Source of the DNA: Lichenostomus cassidix
Taxonomy: Eukaryota > Chordata > Aves > Passeriformes > Meliphagidae
NCBI GenBank assembly: GCA_008360975.2
Contig: CM039198.1
Location: 10,870,547-10,934,546, forward strand
Direction of reading: 5' to 3'
DNA: 64,000 nucleotides
The notes under the pieces are model-generated. The model worked only from the letters and a program-made list of their open reading frames with translations, did no database searches and was not told where the DNA came from. The translations under genes were made by a program, and so were the position numbers. Within the stretch, counting starts at the first letter, position 1. Each line of letters begins with the position of its first letter. Positions 24,801-37,479 of this stretch are shown piece by piece.

Positions 24801-26689
24801 GAGCAGAGTGAAATGAGTCCCTTCATGCTCAGGTGGGACTGAGGTATTTTAGAAGAGGTTTAACTGTGGGTGTACAGAGTGGATGGATGGAGCAGCAGAA
24901 CCTGCTGGCTGGTGCCAGTCAGCTTTTAGCAGTTGCCAGAGGTGTTTGGTCATTTTGAGTGTGGTTTTGGGGAACTTTCCTGGAATTCTCAGCTCCTATG
25001 GGTGTAAGGGGTGGGCTGGTGAGGAGGATCATTCCTGCTGGCCTCGTGACTCCTTCTGCTGTGTTTGTCACTGATTGTCTTCATGTGGGGATGGGCTGCA
25101 GGGTAGCATCTCCCCTGGATCTGTACATTAAGGTCATTCAGAAGGTTGTGTGGACTCCTAGTATTCAAAAATCTGTGTGAACTCTGAGGTTGATGGCAGC
25201 CTTCCCATGATTAAGAGCCAGGACTTGCCCAGTGGAATTATTTGACACTGAATTTTACACCTGCCCCGTGTGCTGTTGGGGTCTGCAGAGGGTGTTGATG
25301 GGAGCTCACCATGGTTGAGCTGCTCTTTCAGACACAGCATGTAGGGTCAGCTTGGTGTGGCTGGGGGAAGGTGCTCATTGGATTGCTGAAGTGCATTTTC
25401 ATTTAAAAACCAAAAGAAACAGAAACACCAAGCCCCATCTTCCTTTGAAGGGTGAGGGTTAGTGGTGAGGAAGTGAGCTCTGTCCTGTGTTGGTCACCTG
25501 AAGAAACCTTCCAGAATGTGGTGGCTGCAGGTCCTTGTGTCTGTACCATGGGGGAGAGGCACTGCCTGCTCTGAAAATGAGTGAAACTGGAGGGAAAGGA
25601 AGGCATCCCTTCAGGCTGAGTCCCTGGAGTCAGCATCCATCCCCGTTCTGCTCCTCAGGCTGCAGTCCATGGAACACAGTTTTGATCTCCAGCTGTGCAG
25701 GAACACTGCTGGTCATTTTTTCCAATCTTTTTTAATCTGCCTTGAAACCAAGAGCACTTAATCTGCAGTTGTTGAATAATTCTCCATTGTAGGGGCCGTG
25801 ACAGCAATGAAGTGTTTCACTGTTTTGGAGCTTCTTAATGTGAAAAATGTGGGGCGTTCTTGTGGGTTGGAAATGGCCTTGCAGTTAACACTTGGGGGAT
25901 GGTGTGGTCCTGCTTTTTGGATTGAGTTTTCTTTCATTTGAGTAGGCATGAGTTTATACATCCTTCTCAGCCTGCTAGACTTCCCAGGAATTTCAGTGTT
26001 CCTTTCTTTGAAGGTGCTGGCCATGGAGTGGGGCGATTCTTCCCAGCCGAGCCGAACAATCTGGTGATTTTTCTCCTGGGGACAAAATGACATCAGTAAT
26101 TTATAATCACCCCTTCACCCTCCCTGGAGCTGGGGCTGTTTTGAGAAATGAGGTTGATTTCATTCAAAGGTGCTTGGGAAACTCCTGCTGGGGCTCTGAG
26201 TGAGGAGAGAGGGGCGATCCATCAGCCGTGGATCCCTTGTGCTCCAGGGCATCATCGGTGTGCTCAGGACCTCATCCCAGGATTTAGGATTTAGGCACTC
26301 CTGCTGGATGGGGTTTCTGCAAGGGGGATTTATGGCAGCACCTCTCGTGAGTAAACCCTGAGTAGGCAATGGGCTATTGAGAGCATCCTCTCATGGAGGC
26401 ATCAACTGTGGGTGCTTTTGCAAAAAGAGATGAGAATTGGTTTTTATCTCATGGGAGGAAGGTGCAGCTCTGGGCTGAGGTTGCTGGATGAGATGCTCTG
26501 CCTCACTGTTTCATCTTCTGTTTTTCTCTGTGGACTGAGGCCTCGTTGGTACCCACAAGGGTTGTGTCATGTTCCTGGGATGGGTCTGAGTTTTATGAAG
26601 TGGAGAAGCAGGAATTGCCAAGGAGATCTTAAAAGTGGCACCAGCTGCATGCATTGTAACATAGTTTTAAAATTGTTTTTTAATGTTCT
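18836..26689 (+). other. STX8: STX8 upstream intron, long repeat-poor stretch
   Basis: About 7.9 kb with no supported element. It includes an AT-rich block with poly-A/T runs (about 23390-23550) and an isolated 75-codon open frame at 22630-22854, listed under findings. Confidence 0.5.
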
Positions 26690-26985
26690 TGTTCTGTTCG
26701 TGTTGGCTGTTTTTGTTTTGGTATTTTTGTGGGGTTTTTGGTTTTCTTTGCTTTGTGAAATGGACTGGAAACCACAGCTTAGGGTGTTTAGTAGCCAAAT
26801 AGTGTTTTATGGAGTACAACGTAGTTAATTTGGACTTTTTTTGGTGTTTATGTTTTGCTGTTGGTTGTTTTGGTTTTAGATATTTTGGTTTTGGTATTTC
26901 TGTGGGGTTGTGGGAGCTTTTTCTTCATTAAATGGACTGGAAACCTTGACTTGAGGTGTTTAGTAGTCAGTGTTTTATGGGGAAT
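26690..26985. repeat. Tandem duplication, about 172-bp period
   Basis: Two diverged units share GGTATTT.TGTGGGG, AATGGACTGGAAACC, GGTGTTTAGTAG and AGTGTTTTATGG in the same order at 26720-26812 and 26893-26980. Both are T/G-rich. The source sequence is not known. Confidence 0.75.
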
Positions 26986-27640
26986 TGCTAAACCTTCTAC
27001 CTTAACAAATTTTGGCAGCTGATGTGTATTTGTAACAAAAGCTGTTGATATCTGTGGAAAAGGGTTGCAGTGGTGTAAAAACTTGGGAAAAATGAGAATT
27101 ACTAAAAAAAAGCAGGGGTGAATGTTACCGACAATTTCTGAAGTCAGTCTTTTAAAAAATCTTGCTTAGATTTTGGATAAAGGGAAAACAAACAAATGTG
27201 GAGTCTGAAATCGCATCTGTCTTTTCATTTTCTGCTGTAAGTTTGCAGAGCACAAACACATTGTAGCAGGAGAAGTGTTTTCCTTGGCAGGGATTTGTTA
27301 TACCATGTGAATGGCCTTCCAGCCTCCCAGTGCTCCAGGCTTTCCTAGACATGCAGATTTTATGGGGTTTTTATCTATTAGCAGGATTTCCTTGCTTTTT
27401 CCCAGAGTCATGTCTGTAGGAAAATAATTTGATGACATTGTCACTATAACTTGAAGATTTTGCTGGAAGTTTGGATAGTGTGGCCCCAAAATCTCTGTTT
27501 GTGTTGCTGGGGCACTTGGATTTGGGATCTGAATAAAAATAAATATGAATTATGAGTGCAAAGAGCCCAGTGAATGCTGTGAGCTTGGAGTGCGCAGAAC
27601 AGTGCCCTGGGTGTGTGGCACTGGGGACTTCAGCCCAGTG

Positions 27641-27697
27641 CTGTAAACTGGAGGCAACTTTTGATAATTCATACAAGAATATTTTTGTTCTGAAGGT
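27641..27697 (+). repeat. Dispersed repeat, copy A (inverted partner at 29104-29161)
   Basis: TGTAAACTGGAGGCAACTTT, then TAATTC and GAATATTTTTGTTCT with AAGGT, is repeated on the opposite strand 1.4 kb away. One frame of both copies reads CKLEATF..S...NIFVLKV. The family is not recognised. Confidence 0.7.
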
Positions 27698-29103
27698 CTG
27701 TTTGATCTCAGGTGACTGTGCTGGTGTGCCTTAAACACGGTGAATGAAAGGAAGGGTCACTTGTTGGGAGCAGAGGGGAGGAACAAATGACTTTACACTC
27801 AAATACTTCCAGGGAAGGAGACTGTTATCTGCTCACAGATAACTGGCAGAGGAAACTCAAAATGCCATATCATGTGAATATAGTTATTGCCTGCCTTGTA
27901 TCACTGCGAGTTCTCAACACATCTGGGCTGAGAGCAGTTCCAGTAACATTCAAAAGTACTATTTTGGTTGGCACACTGGGGCTGTGGTAGATGCCAATTA
28001 GTAATGGCTCTTGGAAACAGCCTGCCTTAAAACTGTCCCTGAACCATTCCCTGGAGAAATTATTCAATTAAGCACAGCTAAAATTAATGTCCATGGGTTT
28101 TGTTCGAATCAAACAAAATAAGCAGCTGGAGAAGGGAAAACTTCTCAGTGTGTGTTTTTAAAATAACAACTCTTAACTAATAACTGTGTGAGCTGGAATT
28201 GATACCACTGTTTGTTTTCCCAGTGTTGCTCTCTAGCTGTGGATGAGCTGCTGAGAGCTTCCACAGCTGATATCCTTGGATGGTTTTGTGTCACCTCCAT
28301 GTGTTCTCCAATCGCCATCTGCTGCTCCTGGACCTGCTTCTGAGAGGCTGAAGGGTTCTGTGTTGCTTGAGGGTATCAAAGTTTGACCCAGATACAGTCA
28401 GATGCTCTGTGATGGATGAGTGAGGCTGCCAGGCTGCAGCGTGGAAGGTGCTGTGTGCTGGAAGCAGTGGTCCTGGACATGTCCTTGGAGCAGGTGGTGA
28501 GGTTTTCTGTGGCAGAACAAACAGGTTCCTCTTGTTTTGGCACGTGCTAGCCCTGAGGGTGCTGAGGGTTTGGTTGGTGGGGAGGTGTGGGCTGTTGGTG
28601 TTGGAGTTGTTGGTGGAGGTGTTGGAGTTCTGAGCTGAGTGCTGGGGCTCAGTACCCACGGGCAGGCAGAGGGCACAAGGCTCTGCAGCAGCTCCTTCTC
28701 TCCAGTTTGTGCCTTTGTCACTGCTGTCAGGAGCTCAGGGAAGGAGGAGCAGTGCTGGTCCTGAAGGAGCTGTACCTCTGCAGGGATTCCTCCGGCAGGG
28801 AGCTGGCATGGCCTGGAGCATGGCTGGGAGGAGCAGGACCTTCTGCCATGAGAGCCTGGAGTGCCCTGGGGTGTGCCCTGGGCACGGAGTGAGGGCTGGA
28901 GCTGGCAGCAGCTGGGAGGGGACAGGAGCTGTCCTTCCCCTCCTGCTCGCCTGCTATCAGCACTCAGCTCCTGCCTGCTGCTCCAGCAGGGACAGGAAGG
29001 GTGACAAATGTCTTTGTGTCTCCTGGACCCCATGGAGCTGCAGGGGAAGCACTGGGGGTGAGATGCCCTCTGGCCTCCCTGCAGCTCTGGCACTGCTCTG
29101 TTC

Positions 29104-29161
29104 ACCTTTAGAACAAAAATATTCACGTGGGAATTAGAAAAAGTTGCCTCCAGTTTACATC
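29104..29161 (-). repeat. Dispersed repeat, copy B (inverted partner of 27641-27697)
   Basis: The reverse complement of copy A, with about 80% identity over 57 bases. Flanks do not align well, so this is either a short exapted module or two remnants of one old transposon. Confidence 0.7.
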
Positions 29162-32058
29162 CTGACACATTCCCAGCAGGAGCCCAGAGAGAACTTCTGA
29201 ACCTGGCTGTCCCCAAGGACCACCAAGATCCCTGTTAATTAAAAGAGCTGAAGAGTGAGACAGCTGGAACCTGGAGCAACAAGCTGGTTTGACCGCTTGG
29301 AGAAGTTTGTGTTTTTGGGGGTTTTAATGCTTAAAGGAAGTTCTGCCAAAGAAGAGATTAAATGTCCTCAGTTGAATTTGGGATGGTGGAGGGAGGAATT
29401 TTGGTCTTTTCTTGAAATGCAGAGCTCATCCCAGCAGGGAGTGTTGGTGTCCTGATGTCCTGAGCAGCTCTGAGCCCAGAGCAGTGAGCACTGCTGGGAT
29501 CTGAGGTGGAGGTGAAGGAGGAGAAGCCCAGGAGTGCACTCCTGTGTTGCCTTTGGCACAGAGAGCTGCACACCTCAGAGGGGCTGCAAAAACCAGGCAT
29601 GGCTGCAGCCAGGGAGAGAAATTAGGATTCCTGGCTTTGTATTTTTAATGTATTTCTCTCTTTTCACTCTGCCCTGACATTACAGCTGGCACATTGTGCT
29701 GAGGTTCTTCAGGTTTCTGATGTACTTACATTAGTTGCAATCCTCATTTCATAGCCCTGGCACTTGGAACAATGCTTTGCTTTCTTATTAACATGTAATT
29801 GTGGGGTTTGGACATATAGAGGTTGGCATTCCCTATATGATTCATTTCTTTGGTATCCAGCTCTTCTTCTGAGGCACCAGAGACCTGAAGGAGGGAGGGA
29901 AAGCCTGCCTGACTTCTCTACTAAATTCCAGCTTTATTGTAATTGGTTTTGTGTAGGGATTTTAGCTCTCTATATGTTTTCTTAGGGCTGACTGGAGTCT
30001 TCCATGACTCAGTGGGGTATGCCATGGAGGTGCATTACTCATCGATAAATGCTATTGAGTGATCCATAAATTTCAATCCACGGAAAATCCAAACAGTTCT
30101 AAGGAAATGTCTGGTCAGCAGCACCACTCTGCTAAATTGATCAAACCCCCCACATTAGTTTCTCTTTCCAGTGCTGAATTTCACATGGCTGCTTTGGCTT
30201 TGCTGTTTCTCACTCCACAGACAGAATGAGTGCAAGTCAAAGATGGAGTTGCCAAAACCAAATGTGGCTTTTTATGCATTTTAAAGAAAACAAACAAACA
30301 AATAAATTAGTGTAAAGTCATGCATGCAAGCGGAGCTCTAAATCCTCTTCCACTTCATGGGAAGAAATGGTTGTCCTTCCCAGGGACTCCATGAGCTAAG
30401 GAGAGTGATTTAAAAAAAATTTTGAAATCCCATGCCCTCAGAAAGCTGGTGTGGTGTTGTGGGACATGGGGAGAGACAGGGGGACACAGGATGGAAAGAA
30501 CCAGGTCATTTTCCTGCTCTTAAGTGAGGAAACAGTAGGGAAAACCCAAAAACCCCACATGGTTTCCTACAAAATGAAACATAAAGTTCCTCATGTGCTC
30601 TGGTTCTGCCTCTGCCTGGCTTTCACTCCCGTCAGGAACTGCTCATTTCTCCAGAATCAGGTTCTTTATCTCTCATGAGGGAGCTCCTGAACAGGAGAAA
30701 TTTTACAGAGGGCCTGTGGCACTGAGAGGGACAGGATCATCTCCATGTCCCCGTGCTGCCCTTCACACTGGGACTTGTCCTGTCTGACGTGACACGTCCT
30801 TGGCTGGAATGTGCACTGTGACTCTGTATCCTCTCTGCTCCCTGGGCCCTGCAGAGGATGGTGCAATGTGAGTTTGTGTCTGTGCTGGGATCTCATGGCC
30901 TCCCAGTCGATTTGCTCCTCTGTCCTCTGGAGCAGAGCGGGGCTGGCTGGGCACCAGGGCTGGAAAGGGAGGAAAGACAGAGTGGCTGAAAGAGCTGGAA
31001 AAGGGGCTCCTGCTCTCTGGAAAAGTTTGGGCTCCACATTTTGTTGGCAGAAGAGAATGTCATTTGCAAGCTGAGAGCTGGTTATTGGTTTCAGGCAGGG
31101 AGGAGTTCCAGCACGAAGGGCACCATCAAGGAGGTGGAACGCTGGCAATCCCAGTGGAGCACTCCAGGATGGACTGGTTTTGTCATCTGCCAAATGGCTT
31201 TCCAGGGAAAACTGTTCCCATGGAAAACTTCTGGCCAGCTATAGAAAGACTTGATGGCTGAGTTGACCCAGAAGATGGGGCTGCCAGAGGCGTCCGGTCC
31301 TAGAACGATGGGAAGGGATGTTGGGAATGTCAGCAGAGACATTGGGAATATGGGAAAGGCAGCTGGGAGTGCTGCTGGAGGAGCTGTGTCTGTGCTGTGC
31401 TGCTTCACAGGGCTGTGGGCAGAGCCAGGGCCTGAGCTCATGGCCTTTGGAGTGGAACAGGAGGAAAGCACACAGATCCGTTTGGACAGCGCAGGCACCT
31501 GGCTCAGCTCAGCCAGGGCTTGCCTTCCCTTCCTGCAGGGATGAGTTACAGCTCCAGCCTGGGGGGCTCCCATCCCTTGGGAGCCACTGAAATTATCCAT
31601 GCTGTGGCTGGAGAGAAGCAGAGCCAGCTTTTTACAGGAGGTACTGGGGATTTCAGGAATTAAAACAAAGCATTTCTGATTTTCGTGGCAGCGGCAAAGG
31701 CTCTGAAGTAAAAAGGAAATGAGGAATGAGCTTTTTTTCCTGAAAAATTCCTAGAATCTCATACAATTTCTTCTGCTCAATTTTTTATCGGCTGTCTTCC
31801 ATTGGTGTCTTTTGCATAAATCTTTATTTTTCTACCTCTTAGCAGATGTGGTTTTAGGGATGTGTATAAATCCACCCTTACCGCTGCTGCCAGGTGGCTT
31901 TTCCCCTGCAATTCCAGGGAAGGATTTTACATCCTGGGAGTGACTTTTAGCACACATGGATGGACCCCAGAAATCAGGAACAGCAAGATGTGATACCAGT
32001 GTGACTTGTAATGCAACTGTTTAATTCAGAGATACTAAAGATCATCTTTCTTAGCCTT

Positions 32059-32460
32059 TCACAGAATCTCAGAATGGTTGGGCTGGAAAGGACCTTAAAG
32101 GCCATCCAGTGCCACCCCTGTCAGGCAGGGACACCTTCCACTGTCCTAGGCTGCTCCAAGCCCCAATGTCCAGCCTGGCCTTGGACACTGCCAGGGATCC
32201 AGGGGCAGCACAGCTTCTCTGGGCACCCTGTGCCAGGGCCTGCCCACCCTCACAGCCAGTAATTCCTTCCCAATATCCCATCTATCCCTGCTCTCTGGCA
32301 GTGGGAAGCCATTCCCTGTGTCCTGTCCCTGTGTCCCTGTGTCCTGTCCCTCCATCCCTTCTCCAGCTCTCCTGGAGCCCCTTCAGGCACTGGAAGTGGC
32401 TCTGAGATGTCCCTGGAACTTCCCTTCTTCAGGTGAACATCCCCAGCTCCCTCAGCCTTT
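32059..32460 (-). mobile_element. CR1 LINE fragment, reverse strand
   Basis: It starts TCACAGAATCTCAGAATGG and GGACCTTAAAGGCCATCC and continues through GACACCTTCCACTGTCC to CCCCAGCTCCCTCAGCC. An internal expansion of CCTGTGTCC-type units lies at about 32310-32350. Confidence 0.92.
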
Positions 32461-34340
32461 AATGCATCATTTGGGAATGTGAAGCCAAGCACAGTGGAAC
32501 AACCTGGATTGTGCTTAGATCAGGGTTCAGAGCAGCTGCTTCAATTTCCATTTTCCTTTGAAAAGGAATATTTAACAGTTCTGTGCTCACATTTCCGAGC
32601 AGCTTTATCTTTGTCTGGGTCAGTCTTGGATTCTTGAGTTTTTCAAAACTGACTGCAGGCACTGGTAGTGCTTCAACTCACTGGGACCAGAGAACAAGTC
32701 AATGGTGCAGGGTTTTCTAAACTCTTTGTGTTCAGCTGTGGCTTAAAAGCTTTAATTTCCTGTCTGTGACAGCTGATGCAGTGACAAGTTCAGATCTTGT
32801 CAAGTGATTTTTGTATTTGTCTGTATGGGCAAAAATTGTTTAATACAAATTATGAAACAAACCCAAGATTTATCTGGTGTTTGATTTTGGAGAAAAAAAA
32901 AGGAGGTTTTCCTCACTTTGCTCAGGCTTTTTCCAGTAAACACCTCTCCCCTTCCTGGGAGGCAGAGTTATGTTGGAATGGGACAGGGCTGCACCTCCAG
33001 CCTCTCCCACCTCTTCCTCAGGGATGCTCCTTCTGACCTGGAGCCACGCTCAGCCTGCTCTGCCCTGTCCAGAACACATTGCCTAAGATCAAAAACTGCT
33101 GCTGTGTGATTTTGAACAAAAAAAAAGTCAAATATTTCAAAATATATCAACCTACATTTTTCCTGTCATCTGCTGGCTTTTCTGCTCCCTCCTGTGTATT
33201 TTCTTTGTAAATCCTGGGTGTGGAATTCACCCCAGTGTCCCAAGGGGATGCCCCTGCCCTCTCCATGGCTGCAGGAGCCAGGGCAGCACTGCAGCCATGC
33301 TTGTGACCCCAAAATGAAGATCCTTCCATGACTTTTGTCCTGATTTCAGGTGTGTCTGTATTGACCTCAGATCTCACTGTTATTTTGCTCTCTGAAGAAA
33401 TCCTGTGCTTGTTGAGAGCTCCATCCCAGATTTTACGGCTTGGATCACCAGGAAAAGCATCAGATTTGTAGGGACAGGTGGTGCTTCTCTGCCATGGCCT
33501 GGCAGGAATGAGGTGAGGAGTCCTGGAAGTGCCTCTGCCTTCCTAGGGGCACCGGATACATCCCATGGGGAATGTTGGGTTGCCTCAGCTCCTGGTCAGC
33601 TGCAGACCCTCCTGCCTGGCTGGTGGCTGGCACAGCAGCACAGGGACACGTGTGCAGGGATGGGGACAGCTGTGACACCAGTTTTGGAGCATTCCCTGCT
33701 GCTGGAGCAGCTCCTGGCCAAGCTCACCTCCAGCACTGACCTTCAAACTTCTCCCACTTCAGCCATGCTTAAGTGATTCCGAGTTTATTACTGGGGTTGG
33801 GCACTGGGTTTTTATCTTCTGCTTCAAGATCCTGCTTCCCTGAAAGGAGACCTTGGCTAAATTTGTGTTCCTGGCTGAGTTGTGGTTTGCAGTGCTGTGT
33901 TACAGGAATGTCCTTTGGAAGGTCACCAGCAGCCAGCCTGCCTTCCCCGTCTGCTCCCTCCCGACAGGGGGACCTGCAGCCTTCCCTCTTTTCAGGTCTC
34001 TCTCCATCTTTTTTTAGCATGTTCCCTGCATAGCCAGCTAAATGGGAGGTGATAGAACATGGAATTGCCAGTTTGAAGGGCAGAGGGGGCTGCAGGTGGG
34101 TCAGGGAAGGTGGGAGAGCTGCCGGCAGTGTCAGTGCTCTGAGGACTTCCTGAGCTGTGGAGGCTTAGTTAGTGTCTACCTTAGGAATCCATTCCTGATT
34201 TTCAACTCTGCCTTATCCAACATGGATCTCCCTTGGGTTTCCTTTGTTTTGGGGTGGGGAGAAACATTTTCATTTACAGGGAGGTTGAGAACAGCTCTGT
34301 ACTCGAGTGTCACCACAACAGAGGGTTGGTGGGTGCAGAG

Positions 34341-34388
34341 GATGGGTGGGTGGGTGGATGGATGGATGGATGGATGGATGGAGGAATG
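34341..34388. repeat. (GGAT)n/(GGGT)n microsatellite
   Basis: GATGGGTGGGTGGGTGGAT is followed by a run of GGAT units. Apparent Trp/Met/Asp-rich and Ser/Ile/His/Pro-rich reading frames across it are artefacts. Confidence 0.95.
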
Positions 34389-34658
34389 AGTGGATGTTCT
34401 CTGCTGGGTGTTGTTGGTTACAAGGGCACCCTGGCCTGCAGAACCTGCTGGGCTGGACTTCTGGTTCAACTGGGAGTGGGGTAAGAACCTCCCTGTGCTT
34501 CCTCCCCAGAGGCTGCTCAGACCTCCAGGTCCTGCCATGAGAGCTCCAGAATTCTCCAGGTCTCAACTGTGACATCAAAGGGCTGGTGCTTGTTGAGCTT
34601 TGGGCTGTGTGTTGGGTGAAGTTCCCTGCTCCCCTGGGACCTGATCCTCTCAAGAAAC

Positions 34659-34671
34659 ATATATATATATG
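34659..34671. repeat. (AT)n microsatellite
   Basis: A short ATATATATATAT run. Confidence 0.85.
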
Positions 34672-35769
34672 GAGAAATGCTTCTTCCAGGATGTCCAGTG
34701 CAGCCCTTGGGTTCAGGAATGACTCCTGGCAGGGGGATGGGAAAAGGAGAGGCTCTAGACAGAATCCCAATTGCAGTGCCTTGGGCTTTGAAACGATGAC
34801 AGAAAATTTTCCTGCTCACATTTGTTCTCATTTCGCTACAGCTTGTTCACCAGGATGTTTTTCAAGGAGGGTCTGGTCAGTGTTGGCAGAGGAAAGTCTC
34901 CAATTTCCCAAGCATGCTTATCACTTTGTCCTTGACAACGATGGGAACTTGCAGCACTTTTTGCGTGGAGAGGCAAACATGAGCAGTCCTGCCCTTGCAG
35001 GCAGCATTGTCCTGCTCTTCCTGTGTGCTGAATCACGCAGGACAGATAAAGTTTCCCCAAAATATTGTTGGCTTTGCAGATGTCAGACCTGGGAAAGTTG
35101 GGTGGGAGGGGGAGGAGAGTGAATATCTGAGCTGCAAACTGAACAAACCTTGTAGCTCAAACAAAATGCCTCCCATGACTTGGGAAAATGTGTTTTGGTG
35201 TAGGATGGACAATACTGAGTCTAACAGTATTGATGAACAATAATTTTAAGTATTAGAAACAACTTTAGAAATATGGAGGGTTTGTGTCTGGAATAGAACA
35301 GGATTGGTGGGGTGGATGGGAAAGATCCAGAGGATAAAACCCTGGAAAGTGGGGGATGTTTGCCCTCTGCCCTCCCTTCGTGTGGATATCAGGATAGTTT
35401 AGGCTGCATGACATGAATCAGGAGCTCATGTTTAGGAAAGCTGTGTATTTTCAAAGTACAGGATTTTTTAGATTCTGATATCATTTTACATAGGGGTTCA
35501 CTGGCGATGACAGAGTGTTTGTGGAGCAGACTGGAACATGCACTGGAAGGATGATGCTTAAATGTGTCAGCTCTCTGGGAGAGTAAAACCTCCGTGCTCC
35601 ATGTGCCTTGGACATTTCCTTTGTGCCTGCAGAACTTTGATCATTTTATGTGGTTTTTGTTATCTATATGTACAATCAGACTGGTTTGATCTGTATTTGA
35701 TACACTGCTTGTCCCTTGATAAGACTGAGAACATAAACACCTTCCATAATGAACATCTGGAACCTGAGA

Positions 35770-36015
35770 GAACAGCTGGAGCTGTGTCAGGGGAGGGTTA
35801 GGTTGGATATTGGGGAAAGGTTCTTCCCCCAGAGGGTGCTGGGCACTGCCCAGGCTCCTCCGGCAATGGGCACAGCCTGAGGCTGCCAGAGCTCCAGGAG
35901 TGTTTGGACAGCACTGCCAGGGATGTACAGGGTGGGATTGTTGGGGAGTCTGTGCAGGGCCAGGAGATGGAATGGATAATCCTGCCAGCTCAGGAGATTA
36001 TGTGATTTGCTGTGG
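35770..36015 (+). mobile_element. Diverged CR1 LINE fragment, forward strand
   Basis: GTCAGGGGAGGGTTAGGTTG, then AAAGGTTCTTCCCCCAGAGG and TGCAGGGCCAGGAGATGG, follows the CR1 3' region in order. The tail CAGCTCAGGAGATTATGTGA is a decayed CR1 3' end. This CR1 ends about 1.46 kb before the STX8 exon. Confidence 0.85.
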
Positions 36016-37460
36016 GAAGGTGAATGGTGGACAAAACCATTCCCGTTCGGTTCCTGGTGTCAAAGGAATGACAGCAGGGAAGCTGCAAGAACTGATGTCC
36101 CACACTGGCACTCCCCTTGTAAGGACAATGGTTCCTTGCTGTGTCACAGGGAAGTTTGGGAAGTACAAGGAATGCCCTCTTCAGTATCATCCCCTTTTCC
36201 TAGTAGAAACATTTGGGAAATCTCTTGTTTGAAGGAATACAGTTAAAACAATAAAGGCTTCATAATAACGATCCTATCCTATTGGTGGGACTTGTGTTCT
36301 TTAAGTGTTCTTTGACCCTCTGCCAGTATCCACACAGGGTTGTGATCCATAAAAATGGGCAGGATATCAGTTTATCTTGCTAACTTCATGCTGTGTGCTC
36401 TGAGTTCTGCTTTTGTTGCTTTAGGGATGTTGAACCCAGGGGTTCACCAGAGCTGCAGCACCAGGACCTGCTGGGGTACAGAGGAGCTGAGGGCACAGCC
36501 ACTGTCCCCAAGCCCAGCTCAAAGGCAGGCAGGACTTCCTGAGACAGGGATCAATAGTGGGGAAGGTGCTGGAAGGGTAAGCAGAGAAGAGGCTGTGCAG
36601 CAGCATGCAGGCTTGGCTGCTGTCCTCTCCTGGTTGATCATGCACAAAGGAAGCCTCTCCTACCTGTGGAGCTGAGGGCAGCCAGACATGGTGTGTTCAG
36701 ACACCAGAAGCACTGGCTGTGTGTTCCAAGGAAATCAGAGCATAACAGGCAGTGAGGGGGAAATTTAGTGCCTCAATGTGGCTTTTAGTTTTCAACCATC
36801 CCATCAACCACTCTTAGTGTAAGCCTTGTATGAGCTCTGGTTTCCATGACAAATTTAAAGCCATCTCTTACAGGAGGTTGAGGATGGGTTGGCTTGAAGT
36901 TTTGCTTTCTCCTCTCTTAATACTCAATCTAGGGAGAACTCTGCCCACTTTTCTTTTCCCGGAGGACCTTCTGGGATGCAAGGAAAGCTGCCACCCCCAC
37001 AGCTCCAGGACGGAACCAAGGCAGGGCTTTGTGACCTCAGTGGTTGTGTGGTCAGAACTGCACTGAGTGCTCTCAGAGGCCTTTGTGAAGATGGTGCTTC
37101 TGGATGTGGTTTAATGATGATGTGGTCAAGTGTTGAGATGCTCCATTCCAGGGACTGAAATTCCAGATTTCCTGTCGCACTTTGGCCCAGTGAGGGAACT
37201 CACCTCAGCTCTGTGGCTGCCATCATCCTGTACTCCCTGACCTCCTAGACTGATGCTGCTGTTTCAGGCTGTATTTTCTCCTCCACTCTTGCAGTGGAGC
37301 ATTGCACTGAATCTTGTGTGGTATTTCCCAGGATTTGGACCTTTCAGTGCACAACTGGTCTGTCCCACTGGAGGACAGAAGGATGCAGGTGGTTGCCATT
37401 CTGGAGCCTCCAGCAGGAGTGTGGTTGAGCAGGGGTGCTGTGGGGCTCAGATTTAATGCT
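36016..37460 (+). other. STX8: STX8 intron immediately upstream of the exon
   Basis: No second exon is visible. The preceding STX8 exon, which should encode the zero-layer glutamine, was not found here or further upstream. Confidence 0.5.
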
Positions 37461-37479
37461 CCTGTTCCTCTTTCCCCAG
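37461..37479 (+). promoter_or_regulatory. STX8: Splice acceptor and polypyrimidine tract of the STX8 exon
   Basis: A pyrimidine-rich run, CCTGTTCCTCTTTCCCCAG, stands directly before the exon and ends in the acceptor AG at 37478-37479. Using this AG gives an exon that starts with the last two bases of a Glu codon (AG), in the frame needed to read IIDDL. The next AG, two bases downstream, would break the expected Glu-Ile-Ile reading. Confidence 0.85.

Larger units (their letters stand above)
26986..32058 (+). other. STX8: STX8 upstream intron with a dispersed inverted repeat
   Basis: Apart from the repeat copies at 27641 and 29104 and an (AAAC)n-like run near 30287-30305, nothing is recognised. 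Confidence 0.45.
32461..35769 (+). other. STX8: STX8 upstream intron, microsatellites only
   Basis: Contains the GGAT and AT microsatellites; otherwise nothing is recognised. Confidence 0.45.

Noticed and set aside
34176..34770. Open frames rich in Ser-Ile-His-Pro or Trp-Met-Asp-Gly
   Set aside because: They translate the GGAT/GGGT microsatellite.
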